This document shows positions 1 to 7,285 of a stretch of 64,000 bases of DNA, piece by piece (positions within the stretch are counted from its first letter, which is position 1; each line of letters begins with the position of its first letter). The position numbers and the translations under genes are program-made. This stretch comes from VRUE01 sp963745915. GTDB taxonomy: Bacteria; Actinomycetota; Thermoleophilia; Solirubrobacterales; 70-9. The stretch spans positions 434,001 through 498,000 of the forward strand of contig CAVUZA010000002.1 in NCBI GenBank assembly GCA_963745915.1, read 5' to 3'. The notes beneath the pieces were generated by a model, which was not told where the DNA came from, did not search any database, and saw only the letters and a program-made list of their open reading frames with translations.

Positions 1-397
1 CTCGCCCTACTCCGAGGAGCAGGCGCGGCCGGAGATCTGCGTCAGCGAGCGCCGCTACCTCTTCCTCTACCCGATGGTCAAGCAGCGCCGCTGGTACGGG
101 CTGCCGGCCGAGGAGCGGGCCCGGATCATGAAAAGCCACATCGAGGTCGGCCGCCGCTACCCGGAGATCACGATCAACACCTCCTACTCCTTCGGCCTCG
201 ACGACCAGGAGTTCGTCGTCGCCTTCGAGGGCGACGACCCCGGCATGTTCCTCGACCTGGTGCAGGAGCTGCGCCCGACCGAGTCGAGCGAGTTCACCGA
301 GCGCGAGACCCCGATCTTCACCTGCGTGGCGCTCTCGCTGCGCAAGGCGCTCGACGCGCTCGACGGCACGCCGAGCGCCGTCGCCGCCGGAGCATGA
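1..397 (+). CDS. hemQ: Coproheme decarboxylase (HemQ/ChdC), 3' part
   Basis: Open from the left edge (frame starting at base 2), so the N-terminus lies outside the window. About 131 C-terminal residues are visible. They match the chlorite-dismutase-fold family that decarboxylates coproheme to haem b in actinobacteria and firmicutes. Visible family signs are the FLYPMVK...WY segment, the MKSHIEVGRRYP segment with the expected proximal haem histidine, and the acidic DLVQELR helix near the end. The stop overlaps the next start (ATGA at 394-397), so the two genes are probably co-translated. Family assignment is by motif recognition; the missing half could not be inspected. Confidence 0.85.
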   Translation, partial: SPYSEEQARPEICVSERRYLFLYPMVKQRRWYGLPAEERARIMKSHIEVGRRYPEITINTSYSFGLDDQEFVVAFEGDDPGMFLDLVQELRPTESSEFTERETPIFTCVALSLRKALDALDGTPSAVAAGA

Positions 398-933
398 GCG
401 CGCCGAGCCTGAGCTACGCCATCGACGAGCACGACCGCCTGGTCCGCGTCGACGGCGGCTACTACGAGTTCGCCGCCGAGAACGGCTGGCCGGAGGCGGC
501 GACCAGCCTCGGCCGCTCGCTCTGGGACTACGTCGCCGGCGAGGAGATGCGGAAGCTGCAGCGGCTGCTGATCCGCCGCCTGCGCGAGGGGGCGGGGACG
601 GTCGAGCTCCCCTTCCGCTGCGACGGCCCCGGGGTGCGGCGCGAGATGCAGATCCGGATCGCCGCCCGGCCCGGCGGCCGCGCCGTCCTCTTCTCGGCCC
701 GGCTGCTGGCGGCGCAGGAGCGCGAGCGGCCCCAGCCGCTGCTCGACCCGGCGGCCCCGCGCGGCGCCGACATGCTCGAGATGTGCGGCTGGTGCGACCG
801 CTTCCGGGTCGGCGGCAAGTGGGTCGAGGTCGAGGAGGCGGCGCGGCTGCTCGGGCTCTTCGACCGCGCCGAGCTGCCCACCCTCACCCACGGCATCTGC
901 CCCGAGTGCAACGACCTGCTGCTCGCCGCGTAG
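394..933 (+). CDS. PAS-like protein with C-terminal CxxC...CxxC zinc-ribbon-like motif
   Basis: 179 residues. The N-terminal about 110 residues look like a PAS sensor fold: a leading DEHDRLVRVDGGYYEFAAENG stretch, a SLWDYVAGEE segment, and a strand-rich middle. The C-terminus has CGWC, a spaced W and then THGICPEC. This pattern is often seen at the end of PAS-containing signalling proteins ending in GICPxC. No kinase or output domain is present, so the protein may sense and pass a signal to a partner. The ATGA overlap with hemQ suggests a role linked to haem or redox state, but that is inference from context only. Confidence 0.6.
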   Translation: MSAPSLSYAIDEHDRLVRVDGGYYEFAAENGWPEAATSLGRSLWDYVAGEEMRKLQRLLIRRLREGAGTVELPFRCDGPGVRREMQIRIAARPGGRAVLFSARLLAAQERERPQPLLDPAAPRGADMLEMCGWCDRFRVGGKWVEVEEAARLLGLFDRAELPTLTHGICPECNDLLLAA

Positions 934-976
934 GCGGGCACCGGCCCGAGTCCCCTATTCTTCCCCGCTCAACCCA

Positions 977-1031
977 CCCGAACTGCATCAAATTCCAGCT
1001 CTGCTGGAGCTGGAATTTGATGCAGTTCGGG
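977..1031. repeat. Perfect 25-bp inverted repeat ahead of fprA
   Basis: Arms 977-1001 and 1007-1031 are exact reverse complements with a 5-base loop (TGCTG). The right arm ends 11 bases before the fprA ATG. There is no following T run, and the hairpin sits directly in front of a start codon, so a plain terminator for the upstream gene is not the obvious reading. It belongs to the set of long palindromes scattered over this window. Confidence 0.85.
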
Positions 1032-1042
1032 GTCTAGAGCCC

Positions 1043-2449
1043 ATGAGCAAGATCGGAACCGAAGAGACCCCCCTGCGCGTCGCCATCGTCGGCGCCGGCC
1101 CCTCGGGCTTCTACGCCGCCGAGCACATCCTCAAGGACGGCGACCTGCACGCCCAGGTCGACCTCTTCGACCGCCTGCCGACGCCCTTCGGCCTGGTCCG
1201 CGGCGGCGTCGCCCCCGACCACCCGAAGATCAAGTCGGTGATCCGCGTCTACGAGAAGACCGCGGCGCGCGAGGGCTTCCGCTTCTTCGGCAACGTCAAG
1301 GTCGGCCACGACATCGAGGTCGAGGAGCTGGAGCGGCTCTACCACGCGATCGTTTTCACGGTCGGCTGCGAGACCGACCGCCAGCTCGGCATCCCCGGCG
1401 AAGAGCTGCCCGGCAGCCACGCCGCCACCGCCTTCGTCGGCTGGTACAACGCCCACCCCGACTACTGCGACGACGAGTGGGACCTCTCCTGCGAGCGCGC
1501 CGTGGTGATCGGCAACGGCAACGTGGCGATGGACGTCGCCCGGATGCTGGCCCTGACCGACCACGAGCTGCGCCAGACCGACACCGCCGACCACGCGATC
1601 GAGGCGCTCGACCGCAAGGGCATCCGTGAGATCGTCGTCCTCGGCCGCCGCGGGCCGGCGCAGGCGGCCTTCACCAACCCCGAGATCAAGGAGCTGGGCG
1701 AGCTCGAGGACGCCGACGTGGTCGTCGACCCGGCCGAGGTCGAGCTCGACCCGGCCAGCGCCGCCTTCGTCGAATCCGACGAGGCCGACAAGACGACAAA
1801 GGTCAACGTCGAGACCCTGCGCGAGTTCTCCCAGCGCCAGCCGGAGGGAAAGAAGCAGCGGATCGTGCTGCGCTTCCTCGCCTCGCCGGTGGAGATCAAG
1901 GGCGAGGGCAGGGTCGAGTCGATCGTCGTCGGGCGCAACGAGCTGGTCGAGGAGGACGGCGCCCTGCGCGCCCGCGACAGCGGCGAGCGCGAAGAGCTCG
2001 AGTGCGGCCTGGTGCTGCGCTCCGTCGGCTACACCGGGGTGCCGATCGAGGGCGTCCCCTTCGACGAGAAGCGCGGCCTGATCCTCAACGAGGGCGGCCG
2101 CGTGCTCGACTCCCACGACGCCGGCCACAAGGTCGGCCACTACACCGCGGGCTGGATCAAGCGCGGCCCCTCGGGCGTGATCGGCACCAACAAGAAGGAC
2201 GCCCTGGAGACCGTCCGCCACCTCCTCGCCGACGTCGAGTCCCAGACCCTGCTGGCGCCAGCCGACCCGGACCCCGGTGCGGTCGAGGCCCTGCTCGCCG
2301 AGCGCGGCGTCCGCTACGTCTCCTTCGAGGACTGGCAGGCGATCGACCAGGCCGAGGTCGGCCGCGGCGAGCCCCACGGCCGCCCCCGGGTCAAGTTCGT
2401 CCGCGTCGAGGAGATGCTCGGCGCCCTGGGCGAGCGGGTCTCGGGCTAG
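1043..2449 (+). CDS. fprA: Ferredoxin/flavodoxin NADP reductase, FprA type
   Basis: 468 residues, the usual size for the adrenodoxin-reductase-like FprA family, which moves electrons between NADPH and ferredoxin using FAD. Visible features: the FAD-binding IVGAGPSGFYAAEHIL motif near residue 15; the PTPFGLVRGGVAPDHPKIK signature; a second dinucleotide-binding GNGNVAMDVARML near residue 155 for NADPH; and the C-terminal HYTAGWIKRGPSGVIGTNKKDA segment. No convincing Shine-Dalgarno precedes the ATG; instead there is a 25-bp hairpin 11 bases upstream. It stands alone and runs towards the FKBP gene on the other strand. Confidence 0.93.
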   Translation: MSKIGTEETPLRVAIVGAGPSGFYAAEHILKDGDLHAQVDLFDRLPTPFGLVRGGVAPDHPKIKSVIRVYEKTAAREGFRFFGNVKVGHDIEVEELERLYHAIVFTVGCETDRQLGIPGEELPGSHAATAFVGWYNAHPDYCDDEWDLSCERAVVIGNGNVAMDVARMLALTDHELRQTDTADHAIEALDRKGIREIVVLGRRGPAQAAFTNPEIKELGELEDADVVVDPAEVELDPASAAFVESDEADKTTKVNVETLREFSQRQPEGKKQRIVLRFLASPVEIKGEGRVESIVVGRNELVEEDGALRARDSGEREELECGLVLRSVGYTGVPIEGVPFDEKRGLILNEGGRVLDSHDAGHKVGHYTAGWIKRGPSGVIGTNKKDALETVRHLLADVESQTLLAPADPDPGAVEALLAERGVRYVSFEDWQAIDQAEVGRGEPHGRPRVKFVRVEEMLGALGERVSG

Positions 2450-2486
2450 GCGTCAGCAGCACGGCCTGGCGGTCGGTCCGCCGCGA

Positions 2487-2837
2487 TCAACCCGGGACCG
2501 TCAGCAGGTCGACCACATAGGCGTGGGCGACCCCCGCGAACCCGAGCCGCGGCGGAACCATGAGCACGCGACGGCCACCGACCCTCATCCCGGGCAGTCC
2601 CCTGCGCCACCCCTTGACAACCGCCTCGGCAGCCAGTTCAGCGGACCGGTAGAGCTGCCCGGACCCACCGTGGGTCAGCGCGTCGTAGTCGATGATGAAA
2701 TAGTCGACGTGGATGCGGTCGCCGGGCTTCAGGGCCGGGCCGGTTCCCCGGCGGATGTCTCTGACCACGAATTCCTTTGGGCCGACTCCCGTGTCGATGA
2801 ATTCGCGCTGGAGCAGCCGAGTCATCCTCGCTTCCAC
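2487..2837 (-). CDS. FKBP-type peptidyl-prolyl isomerase (N-terminus displaced by frameshift)
   Basis: A GTG start at 2837 gives 116 residues carrying an FKBP fold: RRGTGPALKPGDRIHVDYFIIDYD, then VVKGWRRGLPGMRVGGRRVLMVPPRLGF, the typical core of proline cis-trans isomerases. The same frame continues upstream with no stop for about 130 bases and encodes a lipoprotein signal (lipobox LFAGC followed by GGGEG). The mature protein is therefore probably a membrane-anchored lipoprotein. The GTG chosen is only the first usable start in this frame; see the leader entry. The gene converges on fprA with a 37-base gap. Confidence 0.7.
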   Translation of the reverse strand: MEARMTRLLQREFIDTGVGPKEFVVRDIRRGTGPALKPGDRIHVDYFIIDYDALTHGGSGQLYRSAELAAEAVVKGWRRGLPGMRVGGRRVLMVPPRLGFAGVAHAYVVDLLTVPG

Positions 2838-2985
2838 GTCACCTTCATCGCTCGGGGCGCTGAAGGCCGTCGTGCCGTCGGCGCCCGTGGACGCCGACTG
2901 AGGGTCGGCAGCGCCCTCGCCACCCCCGCACCCGGCAAAGAGGAGGGCGATGAGGACGAGCGCGGCGACCGAGTTACCTCGGCAT
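2838..2985 (-). other. Out-of-frame lipoprotein signal-peptide start of the FKBP gene
   Basis: Reading leftwards from the ATG at 2985 (preceded by AAGGAA) gives M-P-R then TAA at 2976-2974. If the T at 2976 is skipped, the frame becomes MPRNSVAALVLIALLFAGC and runs without interruption into the FKBP domain. That is a textbook lipoprotein signal: charged start, hydrophobic core, lipobox with cysteine. The in-frame alternative has no ATG, GTG or TTG start. The simplest reading is a one-base insertion, either real or a sequencing error. Confidence 0.6.
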
Positions 2986-3020
2986 TTCCTTATTATTCGG
3001 GCTGAAGACAGGAAACGATT

Positions 3021-3896
3021 CTAGCTCAGCACGTCTTTGCTGACGCTGCCGACGCCGAGCAGGCCGGGGCCGACGTGGGCGCCGATCACGGGGCCGACCT
3101 CGGAGACGAAGGCGGGCTCGCAGCCGAAGATCTCGCGGCAGTCGTCGATCAGGCCGGCGGCGGTCTCGGAGTCCTGGATGTGCTGGACGACCCAGGCGTC
3201 GAGGCCGGACTCGTGGCGCTGGCGGGCGTAGTCGCGCAGCCGCTCGAGCGAGCGGCTGCGGGTGCGGACGCGCTCGACCGGGGTGATCTCCTCCTCCAGG
3301 GTGAGGATCGGCTTGATCTTCAGCGCCGAGCCGATCCAGGCCCGGGCGCCGCCGATCCGCCCGCCGCGGCGCAGGTACTCGAGGGTGTCGATCGCGAACC
3401 ACATCTTCAGCTCCTCGCGGCAGCGCTGGGCGCGAGCGAGGACCGCGGCGGCGTCGCCGCCCGCCTCGGCCTCGACCGCGGCGGCGAGCACCGCCAGCCC
3501 GGTCCCGCCGCAGGCCGAGCGCGAGTCGTAGAGGTGGATCCTCTCCCCTCCCCGGCCCTCGGCGATCAGCCGCTCGCGCGCCTGGCCGGCGGCCTCGAAG
3601 GTGCCGGAGATGCCCGCCGCGAGGTGGACCGAGACGACCTCCCGCCCTTCCGCGAGCAGCGGCTCGTAGACCGCGGTGAAGTCGCCGATCGAGGGCTGCG
3701 AGGTGGTCGCGCCGGAGTCGGAGGCGCGCAGCCGCTCGTAGAACTCAGCGTAGTCGGCGATCTCGGCCTCGCGCTGCTGCTCGCCATCGACCGCGACGTA
3801 GAGGCTGACCCGCTCGATCCCGTGGGCGGCGATCAACTCGTCCGGCAGGTAGGCCGTCGTGTCGCAGACGACCGCGGTGGGGGCGGAGGGACTCAA
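3021..3896 (-). CDS. DegV family fatty-acid-binding protein
   Basis: 291 residues, normal for the family. DegV/FakB proteins bind a single fatty acid and can present it to a fatty-acid kinase. Recognisable segments are the N-terminal VVCDTTAYLPDEL, TSQPSIGDFTAVY (the conserved TSQP-S region near the ligand), VHLAAGISGTFEAA, DSRSACGGTGL, and DTLEYLRRGGRIGGARAWIGS with the KIKPIL that follows. It is transcribed away from erpA with a 45-base gap that must hold both promoters. No kinase partner is in the window. Confidence 0.9.
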   Translation of the reverse strand: MSPSAPTAVVCDTTAYLPDELIAAHGIERVSLYVAVDGEQQREAEIADYAEFYERLRASDSGATTSQPSIGDFTAVYEPLLAEGREVVSVHLAAGISGTFEAAGQARERLIAEGRGGERIHLYDSRSACGGTGLAVLAAAVEAEAGGDAAAVLARAQRCREELKMWFAIDTLEYLRRGGRIGGARAWIGSALKIKPILTLEEEITPVERVRTRSRSLERLRDYARQRHESGLDAWVVQHIQDSETAAGLIDDCREIFGCEPAFVSEVGPVIGAHVGPGLLGVGSVSKDVLS

Positions 3897-3941
3897 GCGG
3901 AACCGATTCTCTCACGGGGAGCGCCCGCTACACTTTGTGAA

Positions 3942-4334
3942 GTGACTGACTCGTCCAGCGACACCCCGCATACGGCGATCTCGCTAACCGAGAAGGCGGC
4001 CGGCAAGATCGCCGAGCTGCTCGGCTCCCAGGAGGATTCCGGGGACCAGGCGCTGCGGGTCGCCGTGCGCGGCGGCGGCTGCTCGGGCTTCCAGTACGCG
4101 CTCGCCTTCGACCGCGCCAAGGAGGACGACCACGTCTTCGAGGTTGACGACGTCTCGGTGGTCGTCGACAAGGTCAGCATGCAGTTCGTCTTCGGCTCCG
4201 AGGTCGACTACGTCGAAGGCCTGCAGGGCGCCGGCTTCCAGGTCAACAACCCCAACGTCGTCGCCGCCTGCGGCTGCGGCTCCTCCTTTCAGGTCAAAGA
4301 CGACGCGCCGGCGGCCTCCGCCGCCTCCGCCTAG
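3942..4334 (+). CDS. erpA: A-type iron-sulfur cluster carrier (ErpA/IscA-like)
   Basis: 130 residues from a GTG at 3942; longer upstream extensions of this frame are antisense to degV and were rejected. The protein carries the HesB/IscA fold with the three expected cysteines, one in GGGCSGFQYAL and two in the closing CGCGSSF. These bind and hand over Fe-S clusters to target enzymes. The N-terminus AISLTEKAAGKIAELL is typical. A serine/alanine-rich tail of about 12 residues follows the last cysteine. The specific paralogue name is less certain than the family. Confidence 0.88.
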   Translation: MTDSSSDTPHTAISLTEKAAGKIAELLGSQEDSGDQALRVAVRGGGCSGFQYALAFDRAKEDDHVFEVDDVSVVVDKVSMQFVFGSEVDYVEGLQGAGFQVNNPNVVAACGCGSSFQVKDDAPAASAASA

Positions 4335-4382
4335 GCACGGGCGCCGCCGCGAGCAGCGGCGACACCCGCGCATCGAGCGAAC

Positions 4383-5156
4383 TCAGCGCACCTTGCAGGG
4401 CCGGACCACGTTGCCGGCCAGGCGGCGGCCGTCGCGGTAGAGGGCGATCGCGTGGGCGAAGAAGCGCCCGTTGGCGCAGCGTGCGGTCAGGTAGCTGCGC
4501 TTCTGGCCGTGGACGCGGAAGACGCGGCGCACGGCGAGGTTGAAGTGGATCACCGAGCCGCTGCCGCCGGCGATCACCGGCACGCGGGCGATCGCCCTGG
4601 TGCCGAAGCGCCCCTTGCGGATTTTCTTGACCTTGACCACGCTGACGATCGCGGTCGGCGCCGGCACGTTGACGTAGGCGTGGATGTACATCTTGGTCAC
4701 GCCGCCGCGGACGCCGCCGTTGAAGAGAACCAGCGGGCCGCTGGATTCGAACGGCGTCTGTTCGGGGAAGGCGACCCGGACGCGGGTACTGCCGTGGCCG
4801 ACGATCGCGCGGGGGCAGGCCGCCTTGGCGTGCTGGGTGTCGCGCGCCTGCAGTTTGCCGGGCCGGCAGACCGGCAGGCCGCGGGCGTCGATCGTGCCGT
4901 GCTTGTCGAAGTCGATCTTGACTTCCTTCAGCGCCGGCGGCTGTTCGCCGTCGACCGTGTCCATGTGGCCGGACGTGTGCAGCGTGATCGGCGCCATCCG
5001 CTTGCGCGGCAGCTTCTTCGGCGTCACCCCGCCGTTGATCTTCAGCACCAGGTTCCCGACCCGCACCACGGTCGGCTTGGCGGCGGTGGCGATGCTCGCG
5101 GCGGCGAGCGCCGCGATTCCGGCGACCGCGATCGCCGTGAGCGATGTCCTGCGCAT
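4383..5156 (-). CDS. Exported protein of unknown function
   Basis: 257 residues. An N-terminal signal peptide is clear: MRRTSLTAIAVAGIAALAAA followed by SIATAAK, with a probable cleavage after ATA or TAA. The rest is rich in lysine, arginine and beta-strand-like segments and has four cysteines (VCRPG, ACPRA, ARCANG, RPCKV) that could form disulfides outside the cell. No enzyme motif is seen. GAGGAGGG lies a few bases ahead of the ATG. It is divergent from the other exported protein at 5358, so the two may be expressed together. I do not recognise a named family. Confidence 0.65.
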   Translation of the reverse strand: MRRTSLTAIAVAGIAALAAASIATAAKPTVVRVGNLVLKINGGVTPKKLPRKRMAPITLHTSGHMDTVDGEQPPALKEVKIDFDKHGTIDARGLPVCRPGKLQARDTQHAKAACPRAIVGHGSTRVRVAFPEQTPFESSGPLVLFNGGVRGGVTKMYIHAYVNVPAPTAIVSVVKVKKIRKGRFGTRAIARVPVIAGGSGSVIHFNLAVRRVFRVHGQKRSYLTARCANGRFFAHAIALYRDGRRLAGNVVRPCKVR

Positions 5157-5357
5157 GATCGGTGTCCCTCCTCTGGGCGCAGCCGTCAGGGCGCGCCGTT
5201 GGCTTCATCGAGCGCTTCTGCCTACCGGTTTCCCTCGATTTCGATGTGTAAACTCGCCGAATCGGGGTATGGCGCCCTCAGGGCCGCAACCCGCGCGGCC
5301 TCGCTGGGTTACCAGGAATTCCAGCCAAATCAGCAACCAGAGGAGGCAGGGAGATAG
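5157..5357. promoter_or_regulatory. Divergent promoter region between two exported-protein genes
   Basis: About 200 bases without a gene, lying between divergently transcribed genes that both have strong purine-rich ribosome sites (GAGGAGGG at the left end, GAGGAGGCAGGGAG at the right end). The middle (around 5220-5340) is visibly richer in A and T than its surroundings. I cannot assign -35 and -10 boxes with confidence. Confidence 0.4.
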
Positions 5358-5786
5358 ATGTTCAACCCCCTTTCGAGGCGAGCGCTGGCGGCGGTGCTGG
5401 CCTGCGGGCTGCTGTCCGCGAGCGCAGTGGCGACCGCAGACGCAGCCCCGCGACGCGTTTTCAAGGGCAAGACCGCCCAGAAGCGCCCGGTAAAGGTGGC
5501 GGTGGGCGGGAACGTGCTCAAGCTGCTGCACTTCAAGGCCAACCTGCGCTGCCGCGACGGCAGCACGCTGGTCGTCGACGAGCGCGGCTTCGTGCCGACC
5601 AAGATCAAGGGCAACGGCAGCTTCCACGACGTCCAGGTCGGCTCCACCGACGAAGTCTTCATCAGGGGCAAGCGCCGCGGCAAGGTCGTGCGCGGCAAGA
5701 TCCGGGTCAAGGACCGGCTGCGCAAGGGCGGCACGCGCTGCCAGTCGAAGTGGATCAAGTTCGCCGCCAAGCGCGGCAAGCGGTAG
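5358..5786 (+). CDS. Small exported protein of unknown function
   Basis: 142 residues with an N-terminal signal peptide (MFNPLSRRALAAVLACGLL, then SASAVATADAA as the likely cleavage region). The mature part is very basic (many lysines and arginines) and has two cysteines, LRCRDG and TRCQS, that may pair. A strong ribosome site (GAGGAGGCAGGGAG) is 5 bases before the ATG. It is divergent from the 257-residue exported protein and of similar basic, cysteine-poor style, so both may be secreted structural or binding proteins. No family recognised. Confidence 0.65.
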   Translation: MFNPLSRRALAAVLACGLLSASAVATADAAPRRVFKGKTAQKRPVKVAVGGNVLKLLHFKANLRCRDGSTLVVDERGFVPTKIKGNGSFHDVQVGSTDEVFIRGKRRGKVVRGKIRVKDRLRKGGTRCQSKWIKFAAKRGKR

Positions 5787-5796
5787 CGCCGGGGCG

Positions 5797-6180
5797 CTAC
5801 TCGATCTGCAGCGGCGGCGACTGCGCCGGGGGCGACTCCGGGGCGGGCGCCGCCGCCGGCTGCTCGACCCCGAGCGCCTCGGCCAGCTCACCCGAGTCGA
5901 ACATCTCCTCGACGATGTCGGCCCCGCCCAGCAGCTCGCCGTTGACGTAGAGCTGCGGGAACGTCTGCCAGTCGGAGATCTCGGCCGTCGCTTCGCGCAG
6001 CGGCTGCAGCGCCGGCAGCACGTCGACCGCGCCGTACTCGACGTCCATCGTGTCGAGCACCTGCACCACCCGCATCGAGAACCCGCAGCGGGGCGCTTCC
6101 GGCGTGCCCTTCATGAAGAGCAGCACCGGGTTGCCTGAGATCAACTCTTCCACCTTCTGCTTCAACTCGGTATCGGCCAT
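5797..6180 (-). CDS. grxD: Monothiol glutaredoxin, Grx4 family
   Basis: 127 residues. The single-cysteine active site CGFS sits at about residue 32 in the run GTPEAPRCGFSMRVVQVL, which defines the monothiol Grx4 class that holds a [2Fe-2S] cluster. The DWQTFPQLYVNGELLGGADI region is the glutathione- and cluster-binding half. The C-terminus adds a proline/alanine-rich tail. I chose ATG 6180 over a GTG two codons upstream because the protein then starts MADTELKQKVEELI like its relatives. It follows bolA by 13 bases; the two proteins are known partners in iron sensing and Fe-S trafficking. Confidence 0.92.
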   Translation of the reverse strand: MADTELKQKVEELISGNPVLLFMKGTPEAPRCGFSMRVVQVLDTMDVEYGAVDVLPALQPLREATAEISDWQTFPQLYVNGELLGGADIVEEMFDSGELAEALGVEQPAAAPAPESPPAQSPPLQIE

Positions 6181-6193
6181 GGGCACAGGTTAG

Positions 6194-6430
6194 CTATCCG
6201 GGCAGGCGGGTCTTGATCGAGAGCGCGTGGATCGTGCCGTCCGCGAAGCGCTCCTCGACCGCGGCCTTGACCAGGCGGTGCTGGGCGATGCGCGAGAGGC
6301 CCTCGAACTGCGGCGCGGCGACGGTCGCCCGCAGGTGGTCGCCGGTGCCGGTTTCGTCGGCGACCTCGACCGCCGCGCCCGGCAGGGCGTCAGCGATCAT
6401 CCGCTCGATCTCGCCCAGGTCGGCCGCCAT
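6194..6430 (-). CDS. bolA: BolA family protein
   Basis: 78 residues, the normal length for BolA. The pattern LGEIERMIADALPGAAVEV, the middle GDHLRATVAAPQFEGLSRIAQHRLVKAAV, and the closing GTIHALSIKTRLP match the family. BolA proteins form Fe-S-bridged heterodimers with monothiol glutaredoxins. The gene order bolA-grxD on the same strand with a 13-base gap makes this pairing very likely here. It is preceded by the membrane-protein genes with a 4-base gap, so all five may share one transcript. Confidence 0.9.
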   Translation of the reverse strand: MAADLGEIERMIADALPGAAVEVADETGTGDHLRATVAAPQFEGLSRIAQHRLVKAAVEERFADGTIHALSIKTRLPG

Positions 6431-6434
6431 CGGG

Positions 6435-6683
6435 CTAGCGGCGGCGGCGCAGCATCATCAGGCCGCCGACGGCGAAGCCGACGACGGCGGCGCCGACGAT
6501 CAGCTCGCTGCGGTGCTCGCGCACCTGGCGGCGCCAGTCGGTGAGCTCGGTGACGCGGCCGCGCAGGCTCTCCACCGAGCGGCCGAGGTCGCGGCGCTGC
6601 AGGTCGATGTCGCGGCGGATCTGGGCGGCGCTGCGGCCCGGGGCGCCGGGGGTCGCCGGGCGCTGCGGCTGCTGGGCGCTCAT
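6435..6683 (-). CDS. DUF3618-type small membrane protein
   Basis: 82 residues. The segment SAAQIRRDIDLQRRDLGRSVESLRGRV is the DUF3618 pattern: a helix with regular IRxDIxxxRxxLxxSV spacing. It is followed by a single membrane helix (ELIVGAAVVGFAVGGLMML) and an arginine-rich tail, so the N-terminus is probably cytoplasmic and coiled. It overlaps the next gene upstream by four bases. Such genes normally sit beside holin-E/DUF1469 proteins, as here. Function unknown; a role in envelope stress is often suggested. Confidence 0.8.
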   Translation of the reverse strand: MSAQQPQRPATPGAPGRSAAQIRRDIDLQRRDLGRSVESLRGRVTELTDWRRQVREHRSELIVGAAVVGFAVGGLMMLRRRR

Positions 6684-7132
6684 TCGGTGCCCGCCTTGTT
6701 GCTGGCTTCGAGCGTTTCCTTCGTCAGCTTGGCCTCCTCGATCGCCTGCTCCGGCACCGGCGGGGCGCCGGCCTGCACCGAGCGATAGGCGAAGAGGCCG
6801 GCACCGGCGGCGATCAGCAGGAAGAGCGCCGCCTCGACGAAGAAGCCGGGCCAGGCGTTGCCGTCGAAGACCTCTTCGGCGAGCAGCCAGGCGAAGCCCT
6901 GCATGACCAGGATCAGGGCGAGGAAGGCGAAGGTGCCGGCGGCGACGCCGACCACCGAGCCGCGCAGGATCTTGCCGACTTTCTCGGAGATCTCGGCCTT
7001 GGCCAGCTCGATCTCCTCGCGGACGAGGGCCGAGCTCTTCTCGGCGACGTCGAAGACCAGCTCGCCGACCGAGCGCTCCTCGCGCGGCTCGGCGGGCTCC
7101 GGCGGCGGTGTGGGGGCGACGGGATCGGCCAC
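6680..7132 (-). CDS. Phage-holin-E/DUF1469 family membrane protein
   Basis: 150 residues. A proline-rich start is followed by SVGELVFDVAEKSSALVREEIELAKAEIS, the amphipathic helix typical of the putative actinobacterial holin-X/holin-E family. Two membrane helices follow (about residues 58-85 and 98-118). Despite the family name there is no sign of a prophage. It overlaps the DUF3618 gene and lies one base after the 44-residue membrane protein gene, so the three form one operon. Confidence 0.8.
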   Translation of the reverse strand: MADPVAPTPPPEPAEPREERSVGELVFDVAEKSSALVREEIELAKAEISEKVGKILRGSVVGVAAGTFAFLALILVMQGFAWLLAEEVFDGNAWPGFFVEAALFLLIAAGAGLFAYRSVQAGAPPVPEQAIEEAKLTKETLEASNKAGTE

Positions 7133-7133
7133 G

Positions 7134-7268
7134 CTACTCGGGCGGCTCTTCGTCGAACAGGCGGCGCCAGGCGAAGGCGGCGACCCGGGTGGCGGCGAGG
7201 CTGGCGAGGGCGCTGACCCCGGCGAGCATGCCGCTCCAGACGAGGCGTTTGAATATCTCGTTGTCCAT
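7134..7268 (-). CDS. 44-residue single-span membrane protein
   Basis: ATG at 7268 gives MDNEIFKRLVWSGMLAGVSALA and onward to EEPPE, with one hydrophobic helix (about residues 10-32) and a tryptophan-arginine border. GGGGA lies four bases before the ATG. An in-frame ATG five codons upstream is an alternative start. It is the first gene of the small-membrane-protein operon. The N-terminal pattern IFKRLVWSG resembles short DUF4235-like proteins, but it is about half their length. Confidence 0.6.
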   Translation of the reverse strand: MDNEIFKRLVWSGMLAGVSALASLAATRVAAFAWRRLFDEEPPE

Positions 7269-7285
7269 CGTGTCCCCGACCATAC

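Noticed and set aside
1034..2377. Long minus-strand open frame opposite fprA, and many similar ones opposite or within other genes
   Set aside because: High GC keeps other frames open. The products are rich in Arg, Pro, Ala, Gly or Leu/Asp and match no family, while the opposite strand holds a clear gene.
6680..7132. Prophage suggested by the holin-family name
   Set aside because: The family is common in actinobacterial chromosomes with DUF3618 genes, and no phage genes are nearby.
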